DNA from: Benincasa hispida
Taxonomy: Eukaryota > Streptophyta > Magnoliopsida > Cucurbitales > Cucurbitaceae
DNA: 64,000 nucleotides
Assembly: GCF_009727055.1 (NCBI RefSeq)
Contig: NC_052349.1
Coordinates: 41,775,652 to 41,839,651, forward strand
Reading direction: 5' to 3'
This document shows, in pieces, positions 10,816-22,614 of this stretch. The notes below the pieces were generated by a model, which saw nothing but the letters and a program-made list of their open reading frames with translations, was not told the origin of the DNA and ran no database searches. The stretch's first letter is position 1. The number at the start of each line of letters is the position of its first letter. Position numbers and translations under genes: made by a program.

Positions 10816-12321
10816 TTTACACCATTTCAAAATTTGGGGTTGCCTAGGATATGTGCTTGAGGCTAATCCTAAGAAATTGGAACGTCGTTCAAAATTATGC
10901 CTATTTTTAGGCTACCCAAAGGAATGAGAGGTGGTTACTTCTACGATTCGAAAGATAATGGAGTGTTTGTGTAAAAAAATGCTACATTCTTAGAAGAGGA
11001 CCACATAAGGGAGCATAAACCACACAGTAAAATAGTATTGAATGAGCTTTCCAGCAAAACTACTAAACCTTCAACAAGAGTTGTTGAAAAGCCAAGTACA
11101 TTGACAAAAGTATTTTATGTCAATTCATCTAGAAGGTAACATCCACCTCAAACGTTGAGGAAACCTCGACATGGTGAGAGGGTTTCAAACCTGCCTGATC
11201 GTTATATGGGTTTAAAGAAACTCTAGTTGTCATATCTAATGATGAAATTGAGGATCCATTGTCATATAAGAAAGCAATGGAGGATTTTGACAAGGATGAA
11301 TGGATCAAAGCTATGAATCTCGAAACAAAGTCTATGTACTTCAATTCAGTATGAAATCTTGTAAATCAACCTGATAGGGTAAAATCTATAGGTTGCAAAT
11401 AGATCCACAAGAGAAAAAGGGGTGTAGATGGTAAGGTGAAACCTTCAAGGCTAGCCTAGTGGCAAACGGTTATACCCAGGATGAGGGAGTTGATTATAAG
11501 GAGACTTTCTCACCATTTGCCATATTAAAGTCTATCCGAATACTCCTGTACATTGCCGCATATTATGACTATGAGATCTGGCAAATGGATGGTAAGACTA
11601 TTTTTTGAATGACAATCTTGAGGAGACAATTTATATGCAGTAGCTAGATGGATTCACAGCCTATGGTCAAGAGCAAAAGGTTGTAAGCTTAATCAATCTA
11701 GTTATGGACTGAAACAAACTTCTCGATCTTGGAACATCATATTTGATTTTGCAATCAAGTCTTATGGTTTTGATCAAAACATTGATGACCTTGTGTTTAT
11801 AAGAAAATCATCAATAATTTAGTAACTTTCTTAATGTTATATGTAGATGATATCCTACTCATTGGGAATGATATAGTACTATTAATTAACATAAAACAGT
11901 GGCTGGTGGCCTAATTCCAAATGAAATATTTGGGAGAGGCACAATTTGTTCTAGGCATTCAAATCTTTAGAGATCGTAAGAACAAATCGCTAGTTTTGTC
12001 TCAAGCATCATATATTGACAAAATACTTGTCAAGTATTCGATGCAAAACTCCAAGAGAGGCTTATTACCTTTTAGGCACGGAGTTACTTTGTCTAAGGAA
12101 CAGTGTCCTAAGACACCTCAAGAAGTTGAGAAAATGAGACAGATTCCTTATGCATTGGTTGTTGGCAGCCTGATGTATGCAATGTTATATATTAGACCTG
12201 ACATTTACTATGCAGTAGGGATAGTCAGCAAATATCAATCTACTATAGGATTAGATCCCTGGACTGCCATTAAAACCATCCTCAAGTATCTTAGGAGAAC
12301 AAGGGACTACATGCTTGTGTA
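10816..12321 (+). pseudogene. C0 copia pol fragment: integrase C-terminus to RNase H
   Basis: A decayed Ty1/copia pol piece, truncated at both ends. It opens with GSLHHFKIWGC and the ANPKKLERRSKLC block of the integrase end, then runs through the linker (EEDHIREHKP-like, STRVVEKPS). RT follows with WQMD near 11580 and LYVDDILLIGND near 11840, so the YVDD active site is kept. A clean stretch at 11921-12321 reads MKYLGEAQFVLGIQIFRDR, SYIDKILVKY and YAVGIVSKY up to YMLVYG, at the RNase H border. Stops and frame changes occur before 11921. The C2 5' LTR starts at that point. The rest of RNase H was not found on the far side of C2. Confidence 0.85.
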
Positions 12322-12355
12322 TGGGGTTGATGCTCTAAATCTCGTGGGTCTTTTA

Positions 12356-12363
12356 GTTGTAAT
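12356..12363 (+). repeat. Target-site duplication, left (gttgtaat)
   Basis: Eight bases next to the left end of the hAT-like element. They match gttgtaac at 13043-13050 in seven of eight positions. An 8-bp duplication is typical of hAT transposition. Confidence 0.75.
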
Positions 12364-13042
12364 TAGAGATATCCAATTTTTCCATTGGGATGGGGATTCC
12401 TCGATTAGGCGGGGAATGAGCGAGCGGATTGGGGCGAAAAAAATTCCCTGTGAGCTAAAGGGGAATGCATTCCCCCGCCCGCCCCCTGCCTCATTCCCCG
12501 TCCCTGTCCTGAATATAGCTTCTACATATTTATTTAGTATAGTTATCTAATATTATGTTATTAATAATAATTAATAATAATAATAATATAATAATAATAA
12601 TATTACATTTAAATTTCAAATTTGATTATTTATTGGGAAAGATAATTAATATGTTTAAACTGAATATTTAAATTTAGATTATATATGTGAATAATTCGAT
12701 TTATATTTATTTCTTTCTACTATAAAAGCTAATTAACTTTTTTAGGCCAAACTTTGAGTAATTTATCTTTAAATTCAAATTTTCATGTAAAACTAACCAT
12801 AATAAACAATTTAGTGATAAAGTTAATTATGTATTTAAAATTTTCTCACATTAGTGATTTAAATTAATTGGCTTTTTACAAAAAAAAAAAGGTGATGGGG
12901 AAAAATTCCCCGCGAATTACTCGTGGGGAATCCCCGCCCCGATCCTCGTGGAGAATTTCACGAGGATGGGGAATGAAATGGGGAGCGGGGTTGGGATGTG
13001 GAATGGCATCCCCAGCCCCGCCCAGCCCCGTGGACATCTCTA
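12364..13042. mobile_element. Non-autonomous hAT-like element, 679 bp
   Basis: The ends read TAGAGATATCCA on the left and, as complement, TAGAGATGTCCA on the right, an imperfect terminal inverted repeat with 11 of 12 matches. It is flanked by an 8-bp duplication. Both subterminal zones (12385-12500 and 12895-13030) are packed with ggggatgggga-type words. The core is A/T rich with a (TAA)n tract at 12553-12604. No transposase was recognised; the longer frames are low-complexity shadows. It is inserted in the C2 5' LTR and is therefore younger than C2. Confidence 0.85.
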
Positions 13043-13050
13043 GTTGTAAC
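13043..13050 (+). repeat. Target-site duplication, right (gttgtaac)
   Basis: Right-hand partner of 12356-12363. The flanking LTR reads through continuously when one copy and the element are removed. Confidence 0.75.
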
Positions 13051-14203
13051 TGTATTGTACAAATAATTTATTTATCTAATAAAATAATGAGGTATTTTAT
13101 TTATCATTTAGTTGCATTTATCCATAAGAACCAATAAAATAAGATCCAGGGTTATTTTCTGAAACTTAAACATGTATGTAGAGACATACATGCAGATCAT
13201 GTTTAAATGATAACCTAAATTGTTTGTAGTAGATGGATAAGGCTGGGTACCCTATCTTGATAACATTACGAATACGACCTTCTTTGTAGTTATTACAATT
13301 GTTTTAACGGGCTACAAATGGTATGATCCTGATCATTCATGTGTAGACATGTGAGAAGAGGTGTTCTATGCAAAGAGTTTGTATAAGACCGGATCACGAA
13401 ATGTATAGTCTCTCTATATAACACCGTTGATAGATGAGACTTGTATTTTATCAAGATGACCATAGGTGACTTGACCTAAATCCTGAGTGAGTTATGAACT
13501 CTTACCTATAAAGGCGGTTCTTTAGTTTATATGGGTGAGAGTGATCAGTTTCATCGACTCAATATGTCTACCATTTTGGGGATTCGTCTGATTAAGGAGT
13601 TGGGAACACAGCTACACAAGAAGGAATTCATTCATTATTTATAGTTAGAGACTGTAGATAAATTGCTCCCTTAAGAGCTAATTTCGGAGCTTGAACAATG
13701 TGGCGCCACACCTTCTTTTGGCCCGAGAGGGGTTTGGTCATAGTTGGACTATGACTTATTGTTCATTAGAATGATCAATGGTACTTAAGGAGTTAGATGT
13801 AACTATAAGGGCAAAATTGTAATTTTGGTCCAGCTGTACTTACGAGCAATTTTTGAATGATCAACACATCGTTGATTGGTTATATCCAATGGACACATAA
13901 TTATATCTGTAGTATGAAGAATGCAGCTACCAGTCTTTAGTGAATTGACTTACAATTAATGGAAATCGATTAATTTAATTAAAGAGTTTGATTATTTAAT
14001 CGAGTACTATTGGAGCTTCAAACTATAGGTCCACAAGGTTCCCTTGTTAACTCAATTGGGATAAAATGAGAATCGAATTAATTTGAATTGTTTAAATTAA
14101 TAAAGGGAATTATTTATATAAAATTGTATGAGATATAATTTGAGAGAAAGAAAAAAAAGCAACCTTAATATGAATTTGATTCATATTAAATATTTGAGAG
14201 AAA

Positions 14204-14336
14204 TTGTTTATATATATAGTATTATATATATATATATAGACATATCTACATATATACATACATACATATATATTATATACATACATACATATATATTATA
14301 TGTATGTATGTATGTATATATATTAAATTAAAGTGT
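14204..14336. repeat. TA / TACA microsatellite
   Basis: Alternating ta and catacatacata or tgtatgtatgta runs form a near-palindromic simple repeat inside the C2 5' LTR. Confidence 0.9.
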
Positions 14337-14716
14337 ATATATATAATTGAACTAAAAATTAGTTTTATTTAATTATATGTATTTTTAATTACAAAAACCT
14401 TTTATTTCTTCAATAAATTCTCTCATTATTATTTGGAGGATGAAAAGAAAGGTTCTTTCATCTTCCACTTGCACTATTATAAATACTCCAAAATGTATTG
14501 GAGTTGTAAGGTGTTGAAAGTATTGAAGTTGTTGAAGGTTTTGGAAAAGTATTTTTTTCTCTCAAAACAAAATCATTCCCTCTCCAAATTATTCAAAGAA
14601 GCTCACAAACTCTCTACGGTTCTCTACCCCGAGAATACCAAGGTCTCTACGTGGTGATGTCTGTTGTACTTATTGATTCTGTTTGCTTCTATTGCATGCG
14701 TGTATGTCTTATCAAT

Positions 14717-14728
14717 TGGTATCAAAGC
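14717..14728 (+). promoter_or_regulatory. C2 primer-binding site (initiator tRNA-Met)
   Basis: TGGTATCAAAGC differs by one base from the C1 and C3 site (TGGTATCAGAGC). It lies two bases after the LTR end, which shows that the preceding LTR is a 5' LTR. Confidence 0.85.
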
Positions 14729-16923
14729 GTGATTTAAGCACTCAGTTAGCGTTAATTTGAGTTTGGTGGGTGTTTTTTATAAATTGTATGAAAATATGAT
14801 GAACTGATATGTTTTTTCTGAGTTTTGGCATGGTTTTCTCTTTAATATATTGTAATTCTTGTAATTGGCTCTTGTTTGATGAGCCTTAATGTATGTTTAA
14901 GTGTTTGTAATTCGTATGGAGTCATTAGAGTTGCAATTAGGTTGTAATTGAAGAAAGAAATGAAGAAGGTCGAATAGTAGGAACCAGATTTTCAGCATCT
15001 GCCTAATACTCAATGCTCGATGCTCAAAACTTAATGCTCGATGCTCAAAAACTCGATGCACGATGCCATACTCAATGAGCAACTCGATGGTATTTTGTGA
15101 AACACTTGATGCTTATACTCGATGGTATTTCGTGAAATACTCGATAAATGATACCATATTCAATGTACTCGATGCTCATACTCGCTGGTATTTAATGAAA
15201 TACTTGATGTATGATGGTGCTTGAAGGCATACTCGATGATGACATACTTGATACTTGATGGTACTCGATGGTATTTGCTCGGTTCAACACAGTTTTGAGC
15301 ATTGGAGGTCCAGTTCAAGGCAGTTCGAGAAAATCCAAAAGTGTTATGGAGCCGATTTTTGCTGATTTCTTTAATAATTAGGTCTTTGCTTGCTTAAAAA
15401 TGCCAAAAAAAAAAAAAAACCATATCATTTTGTGTTTAATTATTTATGCATGTGATGTATGTTATAATTAAATAAATCTTGTATGTGCATAAAGTATGTC
15501 ATGTAGATTTAAAATTCTACCATAGGAAGCATGTTACATGCATTGAAAGTATATTATAAAATGCTATAATATATAGTATGCATGTATAGGATTTCAAATG
15601 TTTTAATATAAATGTTATATTAAATATTGAATGCCTTTGATGTATGTTGTGGATGTTTAGCGTGTCTAAAATTTTGTAAGGTGTCATAAAATTCGGTTTG
15701 ACGTTTAAAATCCATAACAAAGATAAGTTGCATGCCCACGTAGGTTAACCACCTATTTTAATAGTTAAAATAGGTCAACATCTTGTAAGTGGTTACAAAC
15801 TCAACCAGTATATAATCCTGTCTAAGGCTGGAGGTACTTAAGTTGACGGTCTATGGACTCCTACCCGGGGGATTATGGCTGAATAATTGAGTGTTGTTAA
15901 CCAGTTTTATGAGCAATACGTGAGCGGTGTGAGGTAATAAAATGGTTTATCACTTAAGACATCATAGGTTAAAATCCTTTTATAAATATTATACTTGGAT
16001 AAACCACATAGACTTAAGGTTGTTTAATTAGCCGAAATTAACCTGAGTATATATACCCAAACAAATAGTAGAACACTTCAGTGGAAGTTTTATAACTTAT
16101 ATGATAAAGTTATTCGAACACTTTAGTGGGAGATTAATAACATATATGATAAGTTATTTTTAATCCCTCACGTCCCCAAGAGTTCATAATAGAGATTTAT
16201 GCGGTACTTCGTGTCACAGAATGATCTCCATTCGAAAAATATTTGCATAAATCAAGATTCAGGTGAGTAAGGGGAGGTCGTTCAAATAAAAGTCAAATAT
16301 ATGATATATTGATTTTTACTTTCACGTCCCTAAAAAGTTCACACCGTGAGATTCTATGACGTTTCATGTCACCCTGGGAGTGACCTCCATTCGAATGGGT
16401 GATGGGGAAGTAGTTCATAGCAAGTAGGTGAAGGATATATGTCAACGTGTCCTACGGTCTCTTCTGTTAGTATGGATCGTGAGCTATGTTGCGCCTACTA
16501 ATTTGCTTTAGGCGGCCCTTGCTAGTCATTTAACGACAGCTATCCCCTCGGAGGGTTGTAACATAGGATTTGGAACAAATCAAACTCTAGAAATGGATAG
16601 GATTTCTTAGGTCCATTCCCAACCTTGACTCTCCATTTCGGTAGAATCGTTGGGGCCAACCTCTAAGGTCTGGAAATGGAGGGTTACACTTACAGAATTA
16701 CTAAAGTATTAGGAATAAGAGTTATTCTGGAGATAGTGTTTGGTCAAAATTGTTTTGCTTTAGTGAAGGAATATTTAACTACCCCTCGGTAACACTTATT
16801 TTGACTCACTATGGTATCGTTGCAAATAAATAATGGTTATGGGTATATTATTATTTTTTGCTAAAACTTGATTTTGGATTTAGTTGAAATTTAACTAATT
16901 AGAATTTGTTTAAAATTTTTAGC
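14729..16923 (+). other. C2 untranslated leader, 2.2 kb
   Basis: A long leader between primer-binding site and gag. It holds a CTCGATG tandem region (listed), a poly-A tract near 15406-15419, and blocks shared with C3: gcataaagtatgtcat (15488), taaggctggaggtac (15822), agttcacaccgtgag (16327), gttcatagcaagtagg (16413) and gagggttgtaacataggatttgg (16550). The length is unusual but matches C3 (2.0 kb). No conserved ORF was seen. Confidence 0.7.
15005..15275. repeat. CTCGATG-type tandem array in C2 leader
   Basis: Dense short units such as actcgatgctc, ctcgatggtattt and gaaatactcgatg. A matching array lies at the same place in C3 (46795-47095), while C1 has gatcg-type repeats there. Confidence 0.8.
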
Positions 16924-17459
16924 ATGTTGAATTCTTCTAAAATACTCGTTCAGAATTAGTTAATGGTAAAATCAAATCAACATACAAATTACTAGCAAAT
17001 GATGATTCAAAACAAGTTTTAACAGAGGATTGTCCTCTGTCTCCTAACTCATCTAAAATTTTGAACTATATAGATCAAAATGTTGAAATCGAACTACAAA
17101 ATAAATATGATTTACTTGTCATCGAAACATGCTTAGTGGAAAATGGTAACACATTGATAATAGATTTAGGCGCCGCTAATCATATCTGTACTTTTTCTCA
17201 GGAAACAAGTTCCTGGAGACAATTTACAGAAGGCGAAGCAATCTTTAAGGTAGGGACCAGGGAGGTTGTTTCGGCTAAAGTAGTGGAAGATATGAAGTTA
17301 TTTATGGGAGATAAATACATTTTACTAAAAAATGTTCGTTACATTCCTTCTATGAAAAGGAATTTAATATCTATCTCTTCTTTGCTGGAACAAACTTATA
17401 AAGTTTCTTTCAATGATGATGAAGTGTTCATCACTTCAAAGAATGTCAAAATTTGTTAA
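16924..17459 (+). pseudogene. C2 gag remnant fused to protease and pre-integrase region
   Basis: The frame begins near ATG 16924 (MLNSSK) and changes frame near 16955. It then reads LVNGKIKSTYKLLANDDSKQ and VLTEDCPLSP, the N-terminal gag block. After about 45 gag residues it passes directly into NKYDLLVIETCLVENGN, the start of the protease region, so the rest of gag and the zinc knuckle are deleted. The protease site reads IDLGAANHICTF, with Leu-Gly where family members have Ser-Gly. KRNLISISSLLEQTYKVSF follows before a stop at 17457. A sequence with this gag could not make particles on its own. Confidence 0.85.
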
Positions 17460-18461
17460 GAAAAATTGGAAAATAACTTATACTTGTTAAAACCGACTAA
17501 GGTAAAATTCGTTTTGAACATAGAGATATTTAAAATAGCTAAGACTCAAAATAAGAAAAGGAAAGCTTCTCCAAATGCCTATCTTTTGTACTTGAGACTT
17601 GTTCACATAAATCTCAACATGATTGAGAAATTGGTTAAGAACGGTCATCTAAATAAGTTAGAAGACAGTTCATTACTGCCATGTGAATCTTGTCTTGAGG
17701 GTAAAATGACTAAAAGATCTTTTTTTGGAAAAGGTCTTAGAGCCAAAGAACCCTTACAGCTGGTACATTCAGACCTCTACGGTCTTATGGATGTTAGAGT
17801 TAGAGGAGGGTACAGATATTTTATCAGCTTTATTGATGAACATTTAAGGTATGGGCATATTTACCTAATGCATCAAAAGTCCGAAATATTTGAAAAGTTT
17901 AAAGAATATAAGGTATCAATTGAGAACTAATTAGGTAAAAGCTTAAAATACTTCAATCAGATCGAAGTGGTGAGTATATGGACCTAAAATTCCAGAACTA
18001 TTTGATCGAACATGGAATCCAGTCTCAACTCACAGCCCCTGACACACTTCAATAAAAAGGTATGGCAAAAAGGAGAAACAAAACCTTGTTGAACATGGTT
18101 CGTTCCATGATGAGTTATGCCACTTTACCAAATTTTTCTTGGGGACACGCAGTTGAAACTGCAGTGTATATTTTGAACATGGTTCCCTCGAAAAGTGTTT
18201 TTGAAACACCTTACAAGTTTTGGAGAGGACATAAAGGAAGTTTACATCACTTTAGAATCTGGGGTTGCCCAGCACACGCGTTGGTGCAAAATCTTAAAAA
18301 ATTGAAACACCGTTCAAAAGTATTCCTATTTGTAGGCTACCCTAAAGAAACAAAAGGTGGTTACTTTTACGATGCTAAGGAAGATAAAGTATTTGTATTG
18401 ACAAATGCAACTTTCCTAGAGGAGGATGACATGAAGAAACATCAACCTCGTAGTAGGTTAG
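17460..18461 (+). pseudogene. C2 copia integrase, interrupted by AthA
   Basis: This continues the C2 polyprotein. ENNLYLLKPTKVKFVLNIEIF and LRLVHINLNMIEKL carry part of the zinc-binding head (CESCLEGKMTKRSF). The core reads VHSDLYGLMDVRVRGGYRYF (first Asp) near 17765. Then, out of the first frame, SDRSGEYMDLKFQNYL follows near 17955 (second Asp; a Ser-Gly where relatives have Gly-Gly). KGMAKRRNKTLLNMV (18062) covers the site where QNGVAERRNRT is usual, so the catalytic Glu is changed to Lys. The tail runs through VPSKSVFETPYKFWRG, IWGCPAHALVQN and EEDDMKKHQPRSRLVI. AthA enters at 18462. The same protein resumes at 32772. Confidence 0.85.
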
Positions 18462-19623
18462 TGATAATGGGTAGAAATGCATGTTATTACAGCGCAAAGT
18501 TATAAAACAATGAAGGATTGCGATGGTAAAATATATAAAATTGCGTCCAAAAGCATTAAGTTTATAACATTGCGCTCGCATGCATCCATTGCATTAAAAA
18601 CAACTAACTTATGTATTTTGTAGAAAATGCGTTGGGCAAGGCGGAATTGCGATCCAAAGAAATTAACGTCCGAGCGCATCAAGAGATTGAGACCGCAAGG
18701 CTAGTAGAGAAGAACAGTGTAAAAGCCTTGGGAAGCAAGAAATTGCTACCAGGCTCCTTATCTTTATTTCATATCGTCATTCTATATTTCGATTTCGTAT
18801 ATAGAATGAGACTTGCATTTCTACATCTGTTCACTCTCTTTACAATAAGCATGAGTAATTAAACCTTTGAATAGGTTGAGAAGTACTTAGCTAACATGAC
18901 CTAGGATCTTCATTGCATGCGATTATCTTGTCTTATGTTGCATTCATCACCCCTTTAGAGCTACTCGAGAGAGAGTCTAAAGAAAGAACCTAAGACTTGA
19001 GAGAGCTAGGTTAGAATCTAGACTTGAGAAAGCAAGATTAGATCTGCATAAGCAAGAGATAGAGACTTAGAGATAAGCTCTGTTTGCCAACATGCATTGC
19101 ATGCAACCTAGAAATAGGTTATCGTAGTATGCAGTCGCCTTGATTATGTGTGTGCCATTCATCATCATATAGACAAGAATAGAGGCTTGACATAAGTCCT
19201 ATAGACATCATCGCATACATTGCATGCATTCTAAAATTAGAAGCCATAGCATTTGCATTGAGAGATGACTTGTTGTTGTATGTATGTAGCACGATCGCAT
19301 AACATGAATGTAATCTTAGGAAGTGTTAGTTAAATCCCTTCTCAACCCGTTCCCTTGCATACTCATTAACTATTTTCTCAAATCCGCCACATAGACTTTA
19401 TACTTTAAACAACACACCAACCAACACATTGATTTATTTGTTACTGCAAGGTAATAAAAAATTACCATCGGATAATGTTTCCTTAGTCCCTGTTTTCGAC
19501 CCTGGGTTTACCAGGCAACTCAGTAGGATTTATACTTGGATCTTGCTGAGAAAACTTTCATGCAAAACTCATATTCCACCATCGCATTCTACACCATTAT
19601 TTCATCGCATTAACCACACATCA
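18462..19623 (+). repeat. AthA 5' LTR (Athila), internally deleted, 1,162 bp
   Basis: It starts TGATAATGGGTAGAAATGC and ends ccacacatca, followed by the primer-binding site. Compared with the AthA 3' LTR (1,668 bp) it lacks about 500 bp: gaccgcaaggcta at 18690-18702 jumps to gtagagaagaacagtg, which in the 3' LTR lies at about 31838. The rest aligns closely. It interrupts the C2 integrase. Confidence 0.85.
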
Positions 19624-19629
19624 ATTTTT

Positions 19630-19646
19630 TGGCGCTGTTACCGGGA
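19630..19646 (+). promoter_or_regulatory. AthA primer-binding site (tRNA-Asp type)
   Basis: TGGCGCTGTTACCGGGA closely resembles the TGGCGCCGTTGCCGGGGA site used by Athila elements (complement of the tRNA-Asp 3' end). It lies six bases after the LTR. Confidence 0.85.
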
Positions 19647-19864
19647 ACTACGGCAATACATTGTGTTAACGGTAACTTTTTGATTTTCTTTGCAGACTCT
19701 CTATCTCTGTGCACTGCTTCTCCTTAGGTAAGGGAAGAAGCGGGCATCGTATGAGCGAAGGACAAAATCTTGAGCCCAATTACGACCCAAAGATTGAGAG
19801 AACCTTCTGAAGAAAAAGAAGAAACAACCGCCAATAACAACAATAACAAGAGAAAGATCCAAAC

Positions 19865-20833
19865 ATGGCGGAGCAACCAGAAAATGGAGCACCAAATGCA
19901 AATAACATCATGGTGAACCCCATCCTATTGGCGAACGACCGCAATAGGCCCATCCGAGACTATGCATCGTCCAACCTCTATGATTTCTCACTAGGAATCA
20001 TGAGGCCAGCTCTTGACGAATCTCTTCGTTGTGTGACCAGGCACGAAAATGGGCTTATTCTCTCGAACCAAGGGAGATTATATCATGGGAACAAGTAGTT
20101 GAGAAGTTCATGAAGAAGTACTTCCCCCTAACGGAGAACGCTAGAAGGAGGAAACTAATCACTAATTTTGAACAGAATATTGACGAATCGCTCAGCGACG
20201 CCTGGACAAGGTTTAAGAAGCTGGTAAGAGATTGCCCGCATAACGACTTACCAAATTGTTTACAGATGGAAATTTTCTACCACGGATTGAACCCTGCATC
20301 GCAGACGGCTGCTAAGGCGGCAGCTGCTGAAAGTCTGCTTGATAAAATATACGATGAGGCCAAGAATATACATGATCACATTTCTAAAAATCATGAAGAC
20401 TGGAGAGAAAGTGATCAAAGATTGAGGATAAAAAATAGTGACGCGAATAACGGGGCCATTGCATCCCTTCAAAACCAAATGACTGCGATGATGAATTTGA
20501 TACAAGGAATCGCAATCAGTAGCCTAGGAACGCATAGTGGGCAAGTCAACGCAATCAATCAGATGACTACAAGTTATGCTACTTGCGGTGAAGGCCATAC
20601 AATGGAGGAATGCCTGAGGAACCCACAGTCAGTCTATTTTGTGAAAAATAATCCATTTTCCAATACGTACAACCCTGGGTGGAGAAACCACCCTAACTTT
20701 GCATAGAAAAGTTAACAACAAAATTTTCAATCAGTGGCGCAAAAAGAAGGGCCACAAGGATTTTTCCCGCGAACAAACGGTCAAACGCAAAACCAAGCCA
20801 GCAGTTCGCAGGCACCGCAATCAAAATTTTCCA
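19865..20833 (+). pseudogene. AthA gag remnant
   Basis: Athila gag with MAEQPENGAPNANNIMVNP at the start and NLYDFSLGIMRPALD following. About 170 bp is then deleted with a frame change, and the match resumes at CDQARKWAYSLEP (20029 frame). It continues with WEQVVEKFMKKYFPLTENA, ESLSDAWTRFKKLVRDCPH, MEIFYHGLNPASQTAAKAA, HISKNHEDWRESDQ, the zinc-knuckle-like CGEGHTMEECL and NTYNPGWRNHPNFA. A TAG at 20704 replaces the Trp that AthB keeps (FAWKN). The AthB LTR takes over at about 20833. The intact relative is at 23205. Confidence 0.9.
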
Positions 20834-20941
20834 ATATGATTGTGTGCGGTCACCTTGCCTTTATGCATCTTGCATCATCGCATAGGACAAGAGCAGAGAC
20901 TTAGGAATAAGCTCTATGGACACTTTTACATTCAACACATG
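20833..20941 (+). repeat. AthB 5' LTR, first part (5' truncated)
   Basis: From aatatgattgtgtgcggtca it matches the AthB 3' LTR at 25759-25868. The start of the LTR is missing and the junction with AthA gag shares aatatgattg, suggesting a microhomology deletion. It is split by the solo LTR at 20942. Confidence 0.8.
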
Positions 20942-22614
20942 TGATGCTTGATTTTGTGAAGTGGAAATGTGGATGCTATGTGTTGATGGGATTGCATTGT
21001 GCACTCAAGTTTCCCCAGTGGAATTCAAGTGTAAATTCCTCTAAGTTTTCTGGTAAGTCCAGGGTCGAACACAAGGACTTGTGAAAATAGATTGTGTTGA
21101 TAATTTTTATGAAGACTTTGCTGTAACTGCATAAATAATAAAATGTTGGGTTTGTTATTTGCATTGATGAAAAATAAATAAATGCGGCGGAGTTCGAAAA
21201 GAGTTGGTGAACGGGAGATGCGATGAATATGCGGTGAACGGGTTGAGAAGGGTTTCGGCTAACACTTCCTAGAATGCGTTCATGCTTTGCGATTATGCAA
21301 CATGCATACAATAGTAAACCATCTCTCGATGTGAATGCTACGGCTTCTAATAGTAGAACGCATGTGATATATGCGATAAGTCTATAGGACCTCCATATAG
21401 GCCTCTATTCTTATTTATGCGATGACAGGATAACACACACACACAAATAAGGCAACCATATAATATAATTCCTATCTCTAAGTTGCATGCGATGCAAGTT
21501 GACAAACAGAACTTATCTCTAAGTCCCTATCTCTTGTTTATGCAAGTCTAATCTTGCTCTTTCAAGTCCAAATTCTAACCTAGCTCTCTCGAGTCATTAG
21601 GTTCTTTCTTTAGACTCTCTCTCAAATAACTCTAAAGGTATTTTGCACAGCATAAAACAAGACAAATGCAAGCAATGAACTTCCTAGGTCATGTTAGCTT
21701 AGTTCTTTTCAACCCATTTGACTAGTTTAGGTACTTATGCATATTAAGAGAGTGAACAGATGTAGAAATAGAATTTCCATTGTATAATATGAAGATGAAG
21801 TACAAAATAACAATGCAAGTATAGAATAAAAAGCCTGGTAGCAATCTTTTGCTGCCAGGCGTTTACATTGTTTTTCTACTCATGCTCAAAATGATAATCT
21901 TGCTCTCGCGAGAGTCGGCTCACTCTTTTCTCCTACGTCTCAAGGTTCTCTCTCGAGTTGCCCTGAGTGATCTTTGACGCCACCACTCTTCTCTTGCTCC
22001 ACCTTAAAATGAAAAGGAAAACTATGGATAGCGGCGTGAACTTATGGAATAAAAGAATATAAAAATGGTGAACCCCTTTTCTGAAGAATGCCCTTGGTAT
22101 TTATAGAGCATCCATGGTGAAAGGCAGCTTCTCTCTCCTGGTTGTACAGATGGGATAGCTTTAATTCCTAACTAATGCGCTGAATAATTGTCAACGAAAA
22201 AGCTGAATGTACATTGTGACTGTTATCGACTACCAACATAATTTGGATTCGACTGTCAGCAGCTTTCTGTCCCATCATACTTAATTGGCCTTTCACCCAG
22301 ATGCGCTCACCATGTTGCGTTGACCAAGTTAAGGCGATCCTTCTTGGGTGAATGTTTGCGAGCACGATCAACGCAAAGCCTTGCGGTGAAGTTGCGCTCG
22401 ACCAATGATTTCCTCTGATCACAATTCTTGCATTGCGTTAATGCATATTCTGCACAAAAATACAAAGATCAACTGTTCTAATGCGCTTAACGCATGCGAC
22501 CACAATTTTATGAAATTGATGCTTAATGGATGCAAGTTAACATATTTCATCAACACAATCCAACATTGTTTAAGAACTTAGCACTATGATAACGTGCATT
22601 TCTACCCGTTATCA
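20942..22614 (-). mobile_element. Solo Athila-type LTR, minus strand, 1,673 bp, with perfect target duplication
   Basis: On the minus strand it starts TGATAACGGGTAGAAATGCA and ends ATCAAGCATCA. Flanks are acatg at 20937-20941 and acatg at 22615-22619. The surrounding AthB LTR reads through when the insert and one acatg are removed. Its length is close to the AthA 3' LTR (1,668 bp) and its start is of the same type, but the body has diverged. A TATA-like TATAAATA lies on the minus strand at 22098-22105. No primer-binding site or internal sequence is present, so it is a recombination product of a full element. Confidence 0.9.

Larger units (their letters stand above)
12322..14714 (+). repeat. 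C2 5' LTR (copia), interrupted by a hAT-like element
   Basis: The LTR starts near 12322 (ggggttgatgctctaaatc, matching the LTR start at 54604) and ends ttgcatgcgtgtatgtcttatca at 14714, just before the primer-binding site. Without the insertion it is about 1.7 kb. Internal landmarks are gtttgtataagacc near 13375 and cattttggggattcgtctg near 13570. A TATA-like tataaata lies at 14478. It belongs to a different LTR subfamily from the 3' LTR assigned to C2. Confidence 0.8.

Noticed and set aside
12868..13137. 89-residue frame over the hAT-like element end
   Set aside because: Low-complexity Gly/Pro/Ser product of the subterminal repeats; it runs past the element edge.
14717..14728. tRNA-Met or tRNA-Asp genes suggested by short matches at primer-binding sites
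   Set aside because: Only the 12-18 bases complementary to the tRNA 3' end are present; no cloverleaf can be formed.
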